Source of the DNA: Podarcis raffonei
Lineage: Eukaryota > Chordata > Lepidosauria > Squamata > Lacertidae
Direction: 5' to 3'
DNA length: 64,000 nucleotides
NCBI RefSeq assembly: GCF_027172205.1
Contig: NC_070614.1
Span: 41,469,001 to 41,533,000 of the forward strand
This document shows positions 22,263-32,659 of this stretch, one piece after another (the first letter of the stretch is position 1; every line of letters begins with the position of its first letter). The position numbers and the translations under genes are program-made. The notes under the pieces are model-generated. The model was not told the DNA's origin. It did no database searches and worked only from the letters and a program-made list of their open reading frames with translations.

Positions 22263-23484
22263 CTACATAGAACTAGCCAGTTTACACGTTCATTGAGACT
22301 GAAGCTCCTCTAAACCACCCACAGCAATAGTTCACAGTGTTGTCCTCATCCTTCAACCCACAATGTACTTGAGTCGAACCTACGCAGGCTCCTGGCCTGT
22401 TCACTCTATGGTTAAATGAGGCTACTCTAGAGAAGCAGGGGAGCGATCCTGATGCATCCTTTGCTGCCTCGTTCTTGCTATTTTCTGAACTTCCAATGAA
22501 GACGGGCGCCATTTGAACCGTTGTTTGTACGTGTGGGTTGCTTCTTATTGTAGCACTGCAGAGATCTCCTGCAATGGGCCTTCCCTGTGGCTTCATCAGG
22601 GACCTGCACGATTGTACAGGCAGGCTTAGTAGCTGCCGAAGGTGGACCGGTTAAAAAGGTATCTCTGAAGCAGCATGCAAACCTTGGTTTCTTGTGCAGA
22701 GCCCAGATGCAGAACAGAAGACGGCGTGTCCCAGAATCCTTTGTGACATGGAGAATGAGGTGCCCAGTGCAGGCTGGTCAAATGTACCTTCAGATGCCCC
22801 TGGCTTGGAAGAGAGACCACTGGAAGCTTTCTGCATCTCCTGAGCGGGATATAATTGAGTGTTAATTCAATCAATACTTTTCCTTGTGTTTCCCTCCACC
22901 CTTTCCTTCAGCCTCATCATCTTCCTTTCCTCCCCAGCCTTGTTTGCTGGGGCTGTCCTCTTTGTTTCCAGCAGCGCAATCCTAGGCCTGTCTACTCAGA
23001 AGTAAGCCCCGCTTTGTTCATTGGGGGTGGGGTTTACTCCTAAGTAAGTGTGTGCTGGATTGTAGCCTTAAGCACTCATCTTTTGTAACTCAGGGCGAAC
23101 ATCTCATCTCCCCGTCCCCCACCGAAAATGTCTCCTGTAGCATCCAAATGATAACTCTCTAGGAATCTCTCCATATATTTATGTCTGCGACTGTTAGTTT
23201 TGAAGGGGTTGTGGTAGCAAAGATTCCTTACCTCTTCCCTGTCCAAGGATGATTTTTCCCCTCCCCTTGATGGATTCAATTCTGTGGTTTGTCACTGAAT
23301 TTTCTCTGTAATTCTAGGAATGTATCAACCCTGAGACTAATACAAACTCAAGATTGGTTTATTCAGATTGTTTTGTGTTGGCGTCATTATTACTTCCTCC
23401 GGTTTTGCATATAAAAGTGAAGGGGGCACAGATTAAAAACAAACATACCAGGGCTGCTGTTTTTGTTGTTGATTAACTGATATA
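22263..23484. other. Intergenic with a short foldback repeat (family C)
   Basis: At about 22973-23070 a palindromic unit reads gcgcaatcctaggcctgtct ... cagaagtaagccccg ... ttactcctaagtaagtg ... gctggattgtagcc. Related single arms occur near 7.77, 12.04, 13.12, 21.78, 23.93, 28.57, 32.85 and 45.47 kb. No gene recognised. Confidence 0.5.
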
Positions 23485-23744
23485 CAGTGGTACCTCGGGA
23501 TGTGAATGGGATCCGTTCTGGAGCCCCGTTCGCATCTCAAACAGAACGTAAGACGCGACAGCGCACCTGTGTGTGTGTGGGTGGAGTTTCGCCGCTTCTG
23601 CGCATGCGTGTGACGTCATTTTGACCGTCTGTGCATGTGCGAGCAGTGAAACCTGGAAGTAACATGCTCCATTACTTCCGGGTCACCGCGGAGCGCAACC
23701 TGAAAGCGCTCAACCTGAAGCGTATTTATCCTGAGGTATGACTG
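23485..23744. mobile_element. TA-flanked MITE, Tigger/mariner-like (family T)
   Basis: Begins cagtggtacctcgggatg and ends cctgaggtatgactg, with TA at both flanks. The termini match those of the element at 29276-29490. The interior is unusually CpG-rich for its surroundings (tgcgcatgcgtgtgacgtca, about 23600-23620). Confidence 0.7.
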
Positions 23745-24334
23745 TAATAGGGCTGTGGTTTTTAGTTGATTAATTGACATAAAGCTATTTTGAAAGGCAA
23801 AAGAGCTACCCTCTGTCCTGGTTTTAAAAATAACAGCATAGTCAGCAGCCATGCCACCTCTTTATTAAAAGAGAAAAAAGCTATTTTTCCTCTCTCATGC
23901 AAATAGATGTATGCTGGTTTACAGCCCAGGCCTATGCATGTTTACTCAGAAGCAAGAGTTACTATGTTCAATGAGGCTTATTCCTAGGTCTGCTTTCAAA
24001 GGTTTGTAACTATAACCAATTAATCTGCTCACAGGCCAGTGCTATGCATTCCAAAATCTTTACTAGGCCCAACCAAAATGTGAAATGGTGTGCAAGCTTT
24101 TCAGTTCCACAGAGCTGTTCATCAGGCTGGAACAGGGGTAGGGAACGGAGAGCTGGACCAAACCTGATATCCTATGGTGTTCAAAGTTCAAATTATAGCA
24201 GCAAAGAAAGATCCTTTGCAACCCAAACCCTTTTATTGTATTGCCATACAAACGCTAAATGTCAATGCAAATATCATACAATGCAACACACAGAATCAGA
24301 GAATTGTAGAGTTGGAACTGAAGTATATGTGAGT

Positions 24335-25115
24335 TCAAGCTGCTCCTTTGCTCGGCAGGTGCGTGCAATATGGCTGGTCTTCCCACATGCCTGGCACTGG
24401 GCATTGCGGAAATGGCATGATGGCTGTTCATGCGGGCCCCTGCAACTGGCACAAGGCACCCCTGCACCTCCCTGTTGGCCAAAATGCTTGGACAAGCCAG
24501 TGCGCGGTCTTGGGACCTCCTCGCCTTCCTCACTGTCAATAACCTCTGAGTGCACAGCCTCGGCCTTCTGGGCCATAGATGGGCTGTGTGCTTGGCGAAC
24601 CCCTCTCCTCATCTTGTCGGCTGTCTCTGCCATGAGGCGGAGCAACCTGGATGGTCAGGTCCTTCATGGCTAAAAGGCGCCATTGTAGCTTCTTGTCCCT
24701 CAGGCCGCACACAAGACGGTCATGGAGCATTATGTGCAGGTCACTGAAGTTGTAGTGGTAGGCGGCCGGCCGCAACAAAGGCCCCTATGGATTCACCTGG
24801 GGCCTGGTCCTGTCTGTAGAAGGCATGCCGGCAGGCGATCTCTGACAGCTGAAGAGCGACGTGTGCCCTCAGCTTCTCCATTATTGTGTCAAACGGAGTC
24901 TTGGTCAGCTGGGCCGGGGCTAATAGACCCTGGGTGATCTCAAACATGGCAGGTCCACACACACTGAACAGTGTGACCCACTTCCGTTCAGGCTAGATCA
25001 CCTGATTGACTGCGAGGAAAAACTCGATTCGTGTGGTGTAGTAGTCCCATTTCCTTGGGACTGTCCCATTTTGATGTGGCTCTGGGTGGCCATGAGGTCT
25101 GCTCTGTGTGCCCGG
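24335..25115 (-). mobile_element. Ty3/Gypsy LTR retrotransposon fossil, gag region
   Basis: Minus-strand translations resemble a Ty3/Gypsy gag: an N-terminal part, a middle region including LHIMLHDRLVCGLRDKKLQW and ESIGAFVAAGRLPLQLQ, and a C-terminal zinc-knuckle region (CASCRGPHEQPSCHF, then CQACGKTSHIARTC). The copy is broken in a few places, and no pol region or LTRs were recognised around it. It looks old and inactive. Confidence 0.7.
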
Positions 25116-25261
25116 CCTTGCGGCTGCGGTCAGTAATTCCAGGTGGATAAGGCGACAAGTCTTCAGCGGCGATTCAGCTGAGGTGACAGATCCCCGGCAG
25201 TTCACCCAAGGCAGTGATAAAGGCTTTATGGAGATCTCAGGAACAGACTGGGGGAAACAGA

Positions 25262-25429
25262 GAATAATAATAATAATGATGATGATGATGTTGTTGTTGT
25301 TTAGTTGTTTAGTCGTGTCTGACTCTTCGTGACCCCCTGGACCAGAGCACGCCAGGCACTCCTGTCTTCCACTGCCTCCCGCAGTTTGGTCAAACTCATG
25401 CTGGTAGCTTTGAGAACACTGTCCAACCA

Positions 25430-25481
<52 letters not shown>

Positions 25482-25600
25482 TATTACTTATACCCCAGGC
25501 CTCCCCAGCCACGCTGGGTAGCTCCCAACAGAATATTAAAAACACGATAAAACATCAAACATTAAAAACTTCCCTAAACAGGACTGGCTTCAGATGTCTG
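25262..25600 (-). mobile_element. L2 3' tail and (AAT)n tract interrupted by a Bov-B fragment
   Basis: The right part (25490-25600) is an L2 terminal sequence in reverse orientation (gctcccaacagaatattaaa, acttccctaaacagg). Its (AAT)n tail runs from about 25431. The Bov-B piece separates that tract from another (aat)n/(gat)n run at 25262-25285. Confidence 0.7.
25283..25430 (-). mobile_element. Bov-B (RTE) LINE, 3' terminal fragment
   Basis: The minus strand reads YEFDQTAGGSGRQECLACSG and HEESDTTKQLN, matching the familiar C-terminal end of Bov-B reverse transcriptase (in ruminant copies GVGDGQGSLACCSPWGRKES and DTTERLN). The + strand shows gtcgtgtctgactcttcgtg and ccagagcacgccaggcactc. Only about 150 bases at the 3' end are present. 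Confidence 0.85.
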
Positions 25601-26169
25601 AAAAAGCTCTGATTTATATACACTTCAGCCAGTAGGCTTGGCTGCCTTGCACCCTGCAGAGAATCGGAAGGCGGTTCAGGAGCCTGGCCTGCATTGTGAT
25701 GCGGACTCAAGCTCAGAGCAGGAGATGCCCAGGGATGTACAGAACAGGAATATTCCTGTGTTTTCTCCATACAAACCTGTTACAATCTAGGTTCCGCAAT
25801 ACAAAGCTGGGATGGCATGAAGCCACGGGAAATCTAGGATACCTGGTGCTCTGCAAGCAACCATGCAGCAACTTCCAGCCTACTGATTCCCCAGCAAAGG
25901 ATTCTGGGAATTGTAGTTTTGTGAGAAGTCTGCAGCCAAACCATTGGTCAGTGCTGTCTATTCTGATGGGCTGTAACTCTTCAGGGTTGCAGAGCTGCTG
26001 CATAAAGGAAGCAAGCAGCTATGGTGGGTTAAAAAAAAAGTTTCAGAAATCTTTATTATTTCAGTCTCATCTTTTGCAATGGCTAAAAATGACTTCTCGC
26101 TGCATAGGAAAATTAAAATTAAAAAATGCAATTAATTGGAACCCATTGTTACAAATACTGTAATAGGTT
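25601..26169. other. Intergenic with a ZNF143-like motif
   Basis: At 25899-25917 the sequence ggattctgggaattgtagt matches the ZNF143/SBS consensus complement at 18 of 19 positions by eye. It sits in a foldback-B-like context rather than an obvious promoter. No coding signal. Confidence 0.45.
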
Positions 26170-26357
26170 AAGATGTGGTAAAGTACAATAACAACTTATA
26201 GTTTGGGGTTTTCCCCCTTTCCCTCCTTATTTTCCCTTCTACACTGGTGCTGTTTTTGTTTTTGTTTTTCTCTCTTTTATTTACATCTTACCATGTTTAG
26301 TGCCTATATAATTATGTACTTTTTGAACATTCAATAAAGATTTTTTTAAAAAATGCA
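26170..26357 (+). mobile_element. L1 LINE 3' end (UTR)
   Basis: AT-rich 3' UTR-like stretch ending gaacattcaataaagatttt followed by an A-rich run, typical of squamate L1 ends seen elsewhere in the window. No coding part remains. Confidence 0.4.
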
Positions 26358-26421
26358 GTTAATAAATGTAACGAATGATAAAATAGCTTGTTTCTTTAAG
26401 GGGGGGGAGGTTAAAAAGGAA

Positions 26422-26650
26422 ACTGCAACTCCCAGAATGCTCTTTTTACCATTTCGTTTCCCAGGCTCCCTTGCAAAGGAAACGGACTCCACAGAAGAAG
26501 CTGGCTATTTCCATCTCGGTTTGGGTGCTGATGGTTTTGGATCTCTTACTTTGAAAAAATAAAAATAAAAAAACTACTTCTCCGTCACTTTCCCTTTTCT
26601 TTTTCGTTGCATTTATTCCGAAAGATGGGATGGATTTGAAACCGAGTTGG
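26422..26650 (+). promoter_or_regulatory. Candidate promoter and first exon of third zinc-finger gene
   Basis: Begins with actgcaactcccagaatgc (26422-26440), which differs by one base from the ZNF143/SBS motif common in vertebrate housekeeping promoters. About 210 bases downstream is a good splice donor (accgagttgg|gtaagtgc, intron from 26651). The next coding acceptor on this strand is at 29545. No strong CpG island is present. Confidence 0.38.
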
Positions 26651-27629
26651 GTAAGTGCTATCGTGAGAATTCGTGAACGGCGAAGATTTTAGCGAAAGGT
26701 TAAATGGTTTTTTTTTTAATTTAAAAAAATAACGGGTCTGTGTTCTTTATATGAATCCCAATCCCGTTATGGTTAATGAGTCTTTTATTTTATCCATACG
26801 ACCTTAATTGCAAATAAAACAAGGCATTGGTAGCAAAATACCTCGGGGAGGAGTTAAATCGTTCTGGAAGCTCGCCTCCAAAATGGTTTTCACCATATTT
26901 GGGGAGGTTTTCCAAATGTTGAATTTCGGATTGGTTTAATGCAAAAAATAATAATAATGCCAGAATTACTTTAAAGCTGTGGTATAGGGAGTCCGTTGTG
27001 TAAGAGCGTTTTGCTGTTTCGTTATAGATGGTCTCTTGTGTGCTATGGATTTGCATTTTGGGGTGACAAGGCTTTTGACGTGTGCTTTCCATCTATTGGG
27101 TACCCATCCTTTTTTTTTGCAATTCTTTTTTAAAAAAATAAACTTTATTAAACAAGAAGATATCTTAAAATAGACACAAAACGAGCATACAGGACAAACA
27201 TTCTAATGCTATGGAAGGATGCAAGCTAGGCTGCCCCAAGAAGGATAGCTGCATTCAGCTGTGCAAGCTAATTTGAGAACAAAGGGAGGTGTTGGGCCAC
27301 ATCCCCAACATACCTTTCAAGCCCTGAGATACCAATTTAAGTAGTCATGGCTTTCCCCAAAAGGCTCCTGGGAGATGTAGTTTGTTAAGGTGCTGAAAGT
27401 TGATAGGAGGCCCCTGTTCCCCTCCCAAAGCTGCAATTTCCAGAGCTCCCGGAAGATGGATTGATCGTTAAACTGCCCTGGGTGGGAATTGTAGCTCAGG
27501 TATAGGGATCTCCAGATAACGCTCAGCATCGCTAACAATCTACAGCTCCCAGAATGTCAGTTCAGTAGTTGCTGTCGGGATTGGAGAAAGAGAGGTAGCC
27601 ATTGCTGAATGGGCTTGTTTGGGCGTAGG
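26651..27629. other. Intron-like region with foldback-B repeat
   Basis: Includes an L1-like A/T-rich end in reverse orientation near 27110-27200 (low confidence) and a family B foldback at about 27335-27560, with ggctcctgggagatgtag and ctacagctcccagaatgtc as opposing arms. Confidence 0.4.
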
Positions 27630-27932
27630 ATACCTCTGAATAATGATGATGATGATGATGATGATGATAATAATAATAAATTTATACCCCACCCATCCCC
27701 AGCCACTCTGGGCGGCTCTCAACAGAATAAAAAAATTAAATACAATAAAACATCAAACATTAAAAACTTCCCTAAACAGGGCTGCCTTCAGATGTCTTCT
27801 AAAAGTCAGATTGTTGTTTATTTCTTTGACATCTGATGGGAGGGCGTTCCACAGGACAGGCGCCACTACCGAGAAGGCCCTCTGCCTGGTTCCCTGTAAC
27901 CTCACCTCCGAATATGAGTTGGCAGGAGGCAA
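27630..27932 (-). mobile_element. L2 LINE 3' end
   Basis: Minus-strand translation ends QRAFSVVAPVLWNALPSDVK then LTFRRHLKAALFREVF, an L2 reverse-transcriptase C-terminus. The tail is followed by (gat)n/(aat)n at 27643-27680. Confidence 0.85.
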
Positions 27933-29034
27933 ATGATGGTGTGTTTGTTTGCATTTGCATGTATCATTGCCCATCTCTTGCTTCTGGGCTTCCCAGTAAG
28001 ATCTTGTCCAGTGTGGGGAACTGGGTGCAAGACTACGTGGGTGCTTTGTTTGATCCTGCAAGGTTCTTTGCATGGTCTTTGTGTGTGAGATTGAGGGGGT
28101 TCCTGCCTATTTGCAGGATAATGTGAGGAGCTGTGCATGTTGGAAGTCTGAGGAAACAGCACCACTGATTCTTCTCCCCCTGCAAGTGCTGACTTTGATT
28201 GCTATTGCTTATTGAAGTCAAAACAACAACTCAGAACAGGGGAAATATCAGCAGGTTTGGATGAACACCTCCCCCCCAAGTTTGTAAAAGTACATTAAAA
28301 AGAAGCCTAAGGTGTGGGAAATAGCTCAGTAAGGATTGAGTCTGCTAAATGGCCACAGAATGCTGGCTGAGATTCCTTCCAGCTCTATGATTCAATGAGG
28401 GAGGGAGAAAAACAAGTGAGGGGAAACAGAATGGAGCATAGGAAATGATGGCCTGGCTGGTTTGACTCACACACTGTAAAAGTATGCTCGTAAACTGCAA
28501 CATTTTGTTGTGGCTCCCACTGGAAATTTTGCCCTGTTTTCCCCAAGCAAAGATAGCTGTACAGGACTTAACAGTGCAATCCTATACTTGGAAGTGAACC
28601 TTACTGATTTTATAGTTGGTCTTACTCTCAGTTAAGTGAGTATAGCAGTTTTAATTTCCTTTGCACAAGAGAAGAGGTTTACAGTGTCTCACCTTTTGGG
28701 TGTCTGTTTTGCTTAAGGTTATGCAAACAGTGCATTTTGCAAGCAGGTTCATTAAAACAGGCACCACAGCCTCTGATCTCAGGTTCTCGAATAAAGAAAG
28801 TTTTCCTTCACCTTCAGTCAACACACAGTTCTTCCTCTGCCCACACTCAAACTGCAAAAAAAACCCCTTTTCCTGCCCGCCCCTCCGAATGCTGGTGGGT
28901 TCTGCATTCCAAAGGCTGGCACCACCGAGGATAATAGATCCAGGCCATTTGTCAAGTGCTTGATCACCCACCAAGCTCACTGGACAGAACTACAGTAATA
29001 GGTGTATTTGTACTCAAAGGTAGCTAAGCTCATT
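27933..29034. other. Intron-like, no gene recognised
   Basis: Contains a degraded SINE/CR1-tail scrap near 28370-28395 (ttccagctctatgattcaat) and a family C foldback arm near 28570. No coding signal. Confidence 0.35.
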
Positions 29035-29200
29035 GCAGAAAGGAGAGCCCTGCTAGATCAGAGCAGTGGTCCATCAAATCGGTTATCCTGTTTTTGGTGA
29101 TGGTCAGATAGATGATTCCCAGAAAACCAACAAGCTGAGTGTGAGGGCAGCAAACCTCAGCCTCTGATCTGGAAGCCCTTCCCCAAATTCCTGATGAGCG
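29035..29200 (-). repeat. CR1/L3-like LINE fragment
   Basis: Contains gagccctgctagatcagagc and gtggtccatcaaatcgg, a diverged form of the 'gccctattggatcagcccag' sequence near 48.05 kb. Confidence 0.4.
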
Positions 29201-29275
29201 AGGACTCTGTACTTACCCTGTTGTGAGGGAATTACATAGTGCAACTGCTTAGGAAGACTTTAATGTATTTTAGTA

Positions 29276-29490
29276 CAGGGGTACCTCAGGTTACGAACTT
29301 AATTCGTTCCGGAGGTCCGTTCTTAACCTGAAACTATTCTTAACCTGAGGTACCACTTTAGCTAATGGGGCCTCCCACTGCCGCCGCACGATTTCTGTTC
29401 TCATCCTGAAGCAAAGTTCTTAACCCGAGGTACTATTTCTGGGGTAGCGGAGTCTGTAACCTGAAGCGTATGTAACCCGAGGTACCACTG
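29276..29490. mobile_element. TA-flanked MITE, Tigger/mariner-like (family T)
   Basis: Begins caggggtacctcaggttacg and ends atgtaacccgaggtaccactg, giving inverted termini, with TA on both sides (29274-29275, 29491-29492). Internal subrepeats of the 'ttcttaacctga(g)gtac' type occur four times, so much of its length is made from its own terminus. Confidence 0.8.
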
Positions 29491-29595
29491 TATTCCTGAG
29501 CTGTGCTCATCTCTCTCTCTCTCCCTCCCCCCCACCTCCCTCCAGGATGAATTGGGATTGTAATTGAGGATGAGGAGAACCATCCCCAGCAAGAA

Positions 29596-31716
29596 ATGGA
29601 TCGCCGTCAGCAGAGGTTTCAGGGAACACGCTCTCTGTCCACAGAGGAAGCTTGCTTTTCAAGAGTGTCCTCCAAGGAGGAGCTCCAGGAGAGGAACAGC
29701 CAAGCCAAGTGGGAGAACCTGCCGTGGCTGGAAGGCAGCTTGGACGATCGTGGAGACCGTGATCAGGAGGAAGCCTCTGAGAGCAGCTCCGTGGTCTTCG
29801 TTGAGGAGCAAGGAGATGTTGGGTGTGTGTCTGACTTAGAGGATGTCGAGGAGCCCTCTGCCCAGGTGGAGGAAGTCATAGGGGAGATTGGGGAAGACAC
29901 AGAGGTGTTTGTCTATCCAGAGGGGTCTCTGCCGGATGATGAGTTTGCTGCAGAAGAATCTGAGCAAATAGCTTACCACAGAGAAAGTGGCGATGAAGCC
30001 CAACTGCTCCTGTGTCCAGAGGCAGCTCTGGGAAGGGAGGATTCTGAGGAGGAAACTGGGACCGTTGGTTATGAGGGTGCATCCTCTCTTGGGGTTGAAT
30101 CTGAGATGACCCTTGAAGCTGAGGGATCCAATGGGGAGGAGTCCGAAGAGATCCCTTGCTGGGGAGCAGCTCACCTGGGAGGAGTGGACCTTGCGGGGCA
30201 ATCGGAGGCCGTCGTTTACCAGGAGGGTTCTCTGGCCAGGGAGGGATCCAGTGGCGAGGAGCAGGAAGAAATCCACTCTCAGCAGGGCTCTCTTTCTGGG
30301 AATGGCTCCGATGAGGAGGCGTTCAGCGGCTGGGCTGACCCAGTGCAGGCGCTGGTAGCCGAGCAGCGGCCTTCCAAGCCTCGCCACATCTGCAGCGAGT
30401 GCGGCCGCAGCTTGGCCAGCCACTCTGCCCTCGTCCGCCACTGCCTTATCCACACCGGAGAGCTTCCGTACGCGTGCACAGAGTGCGGGCGGCGCTTCCG
30501 GCAGTCCTCGGCCCTCGTCCGCCACCTCCGGGCCCACCGGGGTGAGCGCCCGTACGTCTGCGGCGAGTGTGGCAAGGCCTTCGGAGTCCGCTCGGCCCTC
30601 GTCCGCCACCAGCGGGCCCTGCACACGAGCGAGAGGCCCTACGTGTGTGGGGAGTGTGGCAAGGCCTACGCCGACCTCTCCGTCCTGACCAAGCACCAGT
30701 TGATCCACGTCAACGGGCGGCCTTTTTCCTGCCCTGACTGCGGCCAGGCATTCGGGCACCGCACCACCTTGAATCAGCACCGGCGCATCCACACCGAGGA
30801 GCGGCCGTACCGCTGTGCCGAGTGCGGCCAGACCTTCCGGCAGAACTCGGCCCTAGCCAACCACCGCCAGGTCCACTCGGGGCAGCGCCCCTTCTCCTGC
30901 CAGTACTGCGGCAAAGCCTTCGCCGGCCGGCCCACCCTCGTCCAGCACCTCCGGACACACACAGGGGAGAAGCCGTACAGCTGCCCCGACTGCGGCCGCC
31001 AGTTCAGCACCAGCTCCAACCTCTTGCAGCACCGCAGGAACCACCTGGGCGAGCGCCCTTTCGCCTGCTCGCTGTGCGGCCGCCGCTTTGCCCGCCGGCC
31101 CGACCTGGCCCGCCACTACGTCACCCACGCCGAAGGCAGCGTGCGGCCCCACCGCTGTGGGGAGTGCGGGAAGCGCTTTGTGGACCTGGCCGACTTGGAG
31201 CAGCACGGGGCCACGCACCGCGGCGAGCGGCCCTACGTCTGCAGCTTCTGCGGCAAGTCCTTCGCCGAGGCCGCCACGCTGGCCCGGCACCGCCGATCGC
31301 ACCTCCCCACGGCTCAGCAGGCCTACAAGTGCGAGGTGTGTGGGCAGACTTTTGGGCAGAGCTCCGACCTGCTGGCCCACGGGCGGGTGCACAGCGGCGA
31401 GCGACCCTACGCCTGCGGGGACTGCGGCAAGGCCTTTGGGCGCAGCTCCAACCTGTCTCGCCACCGGCGGGTGCACACCCACGAGCGCCCCTACGTCTGC
31501 GGCGACTGCGGGAAGAGCTACACCCAAAGCACACACCTCATGGAGCACCAGAGGCTGCACACGGGCGAGAGGCCCTACGAGTGTGTGGACTGCGGGCGCT
31601 GCTTCGGCAAGAAGGGGCACTTGGACTCTCACCGGCGGGTGCATCGCTTGTTGCCCGGGTCTCCCAGAGGGGCTGATGGGGTGCAAGCCGATTCGGGGAG
31701 CCCAGAGTGCGTATGA
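29596..31716 (+). CDS. C2H2 zinc-finger protein, 15 fingers, repeated acidic module
   Basis: Predicted 706 residues. The start is the ATG at 29596 (gaaATGg, strong context), 50 bases after an acceptor following a long CT tract (ccctccag|gatg, exon from 29546). The same frame has a stop at 29548, so this ATG is the natural first start if that acceptor is used. Residues 1 to about 255 are strongly acidic with a loose repeat (VFVYPEGSLPDDE, LLLCPEAALGRED, VVYQEGSLAREGS, each followed by an E-rich segment). Fifteen C2H2 fingers follow. Finger 3 has four residues between its histidines (HQRALH), and finger 11 is followed by an irregular linker (LPTAQQ). Linkers are more varied than in the gene at 2.8 kb (HTEE, HVNG, HLGE, HTHE). 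No KRAB or SCAN domain. Probable nuclear DNA-binding regulator. Confidence 0.9.
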   Translation: MDRRQQRFQGTRSLSTEEACFSRVSSKEELQERNSQAKWENLPWLEGSLDDRGDRDQEEASESSSVVFVEEQGDVGCVSDLEDVEEPSAQVEEVIGEIGEDTEVFVYPEGSLPDDEFAAEESEQIAYHRESGDEAQLLLCPEAALGREDSEEETGTVGYEGASSLGVESEMTLEAEGSNGEESEEIPCWGAAHLGGVDLAGQSEAVVYQEGSLAREGSSGEEQEEIHSQQGSLSGNGSDEEAFSGWADPVQALVAEQRPSKPRHICSECGRSLASHSALVRHCLIHTGELPYACTECGRRFRQSSALVRHLRAHRGERPYVCGECGKAFGVRSALVRHQRALHTSERPYVCGECGKAYADLSVLTKHQLIHVNGRPFSCPDCGQAFGHRTTLNQHRRIHTEERPYRCAECGQTFRQNSALANHRQVHSGQRPFSCQYCGKAFAGRPTLVQHLRTHTGEKPYSCPDCGRQFSTSSNLLQHRRNHLGERPFACSLCGRRFARRPDLARHYVTHAEGSVRPHRCGECGKRFVDLADLEQHGATHRGERPYVCSFCGKSFAEAATLARHRRSHLPTAQQAYKCEVCGQTFGQSSDLLAHGRVHSGERPYACGDCGKAFGRSSNLSRHRRVHTHERPYVCGDCGKSYTQSTHLMEHQRLHTGERPYECVDCGRCFGKKGHLDSHRRVHRLLPGSPRGADGVQADSGSPECV

Positions 31717-31831
31717 AGGAATCCTGCAGGGGTGGAAAGTTGTGGGTTGTGGGTGGGGACAAGGAGTCAGAGCAAGGTTAATATCGGAGAATGGCTTATT
31801 ATTCCTTAGATTCTATACTGCCTTTCATCTG

Positions 31832-31962
31832 AAGGTCATAGTTCAGTCGGTAGAGCATAAGACTCTTAATCCCAGGGTTGTGGGTTTGAGCCTCTTGTTT
31901 CCTGCATTGCCGGGGTTTGGATTCAATGACCCCCAGGGTTTCCTTCCATGATTCTATGATCA
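31832..31962 (+). repeat. tRNA-Lys-derived SINE with CR1-like tail
   Basis: Head gttcagtcggtagagcataa, gactcttaatccc and B box ggttgtgggtttgagcc match tRNA-Lys(CUU). The tail ttggattcaatgaccc and ttccatgattctatgatc matches the CR1 terminus. Confidence 0.8.
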
Positions 31963-32307
31963 CAGGGCGGTTTGCAATATAAAAACACAAGAATATGTAC
32001 CATAAAAAAACAAACGAAGACAAAAAAACCCTCACAAACCGTTATTAGCCCCACCTGAATGCCACAGCGATCTCTGAAGGATAAAGAGCACGTGCAGAAT
32101 TCCTGGAGGGGCTCCCCAAAGGGTGTGGCTGCATCACCACAACCAGCTCCCGTGTGTTCCTGGCCAGAGGCAGGCAGCTGTGAACCCTCTGTACCTTTCG
32201 GGTTAGTGATTTCATGGGGTGGGGAAGAGTGCTTTTCAATTGCCTGATGTTAAACGTATGCTCAGTAGAGGGCGTGTTTGTCATAAAAAGTTGGGTAAAG
32301 GCTAGAA

Positions 32308-32647
32308 CAGGGGGGGTCAGCAAACTTTTTCAGCAGGGGGCCACTCCACTGTCCCTCAGACCTTGTGGGGGGCCGGAGTATATATTATTATTAATTTTTT
32401 TTGGGGGGGGGAATAAATGAATTCCTATGCCCCACATATAACCCAGGGATGCATTTTAAATAAAAGCACACATTCTGCTCATGTAAAAACACCAGGCAGG
32501 CCCCATAAATAACCCAGAGATGCATTTTAAATAAAAGGACACATTCTACTAATGTAAAAACAGGCTGATTCTCGAACCATTCGCGGGCCGGATTTAGAAG
32601 GTGATTGGGCCGGATCCAGCCCCCGGGCCTTAGTTTGCCTACCCATG
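32308..32647. mobile_element. Non-autonomous hAT element (family H1) with 8-bp TSD
   Basis: Perfect 8-bp duplication ggctagaa flanks it (32300-32307 and 32648-32655). Termini are cagggggggtcagcaaact and agtttgcctacccatg. Compared with the copy at 5078 it has an internal duplication of roughly 75 bases, so 'gcattttaaataaaag' with its AATAAA occurs twice (about 32452 and 32524). Confidence 0.88.
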
Positions 32648-32659
32648 GGCTAGAAAAAC

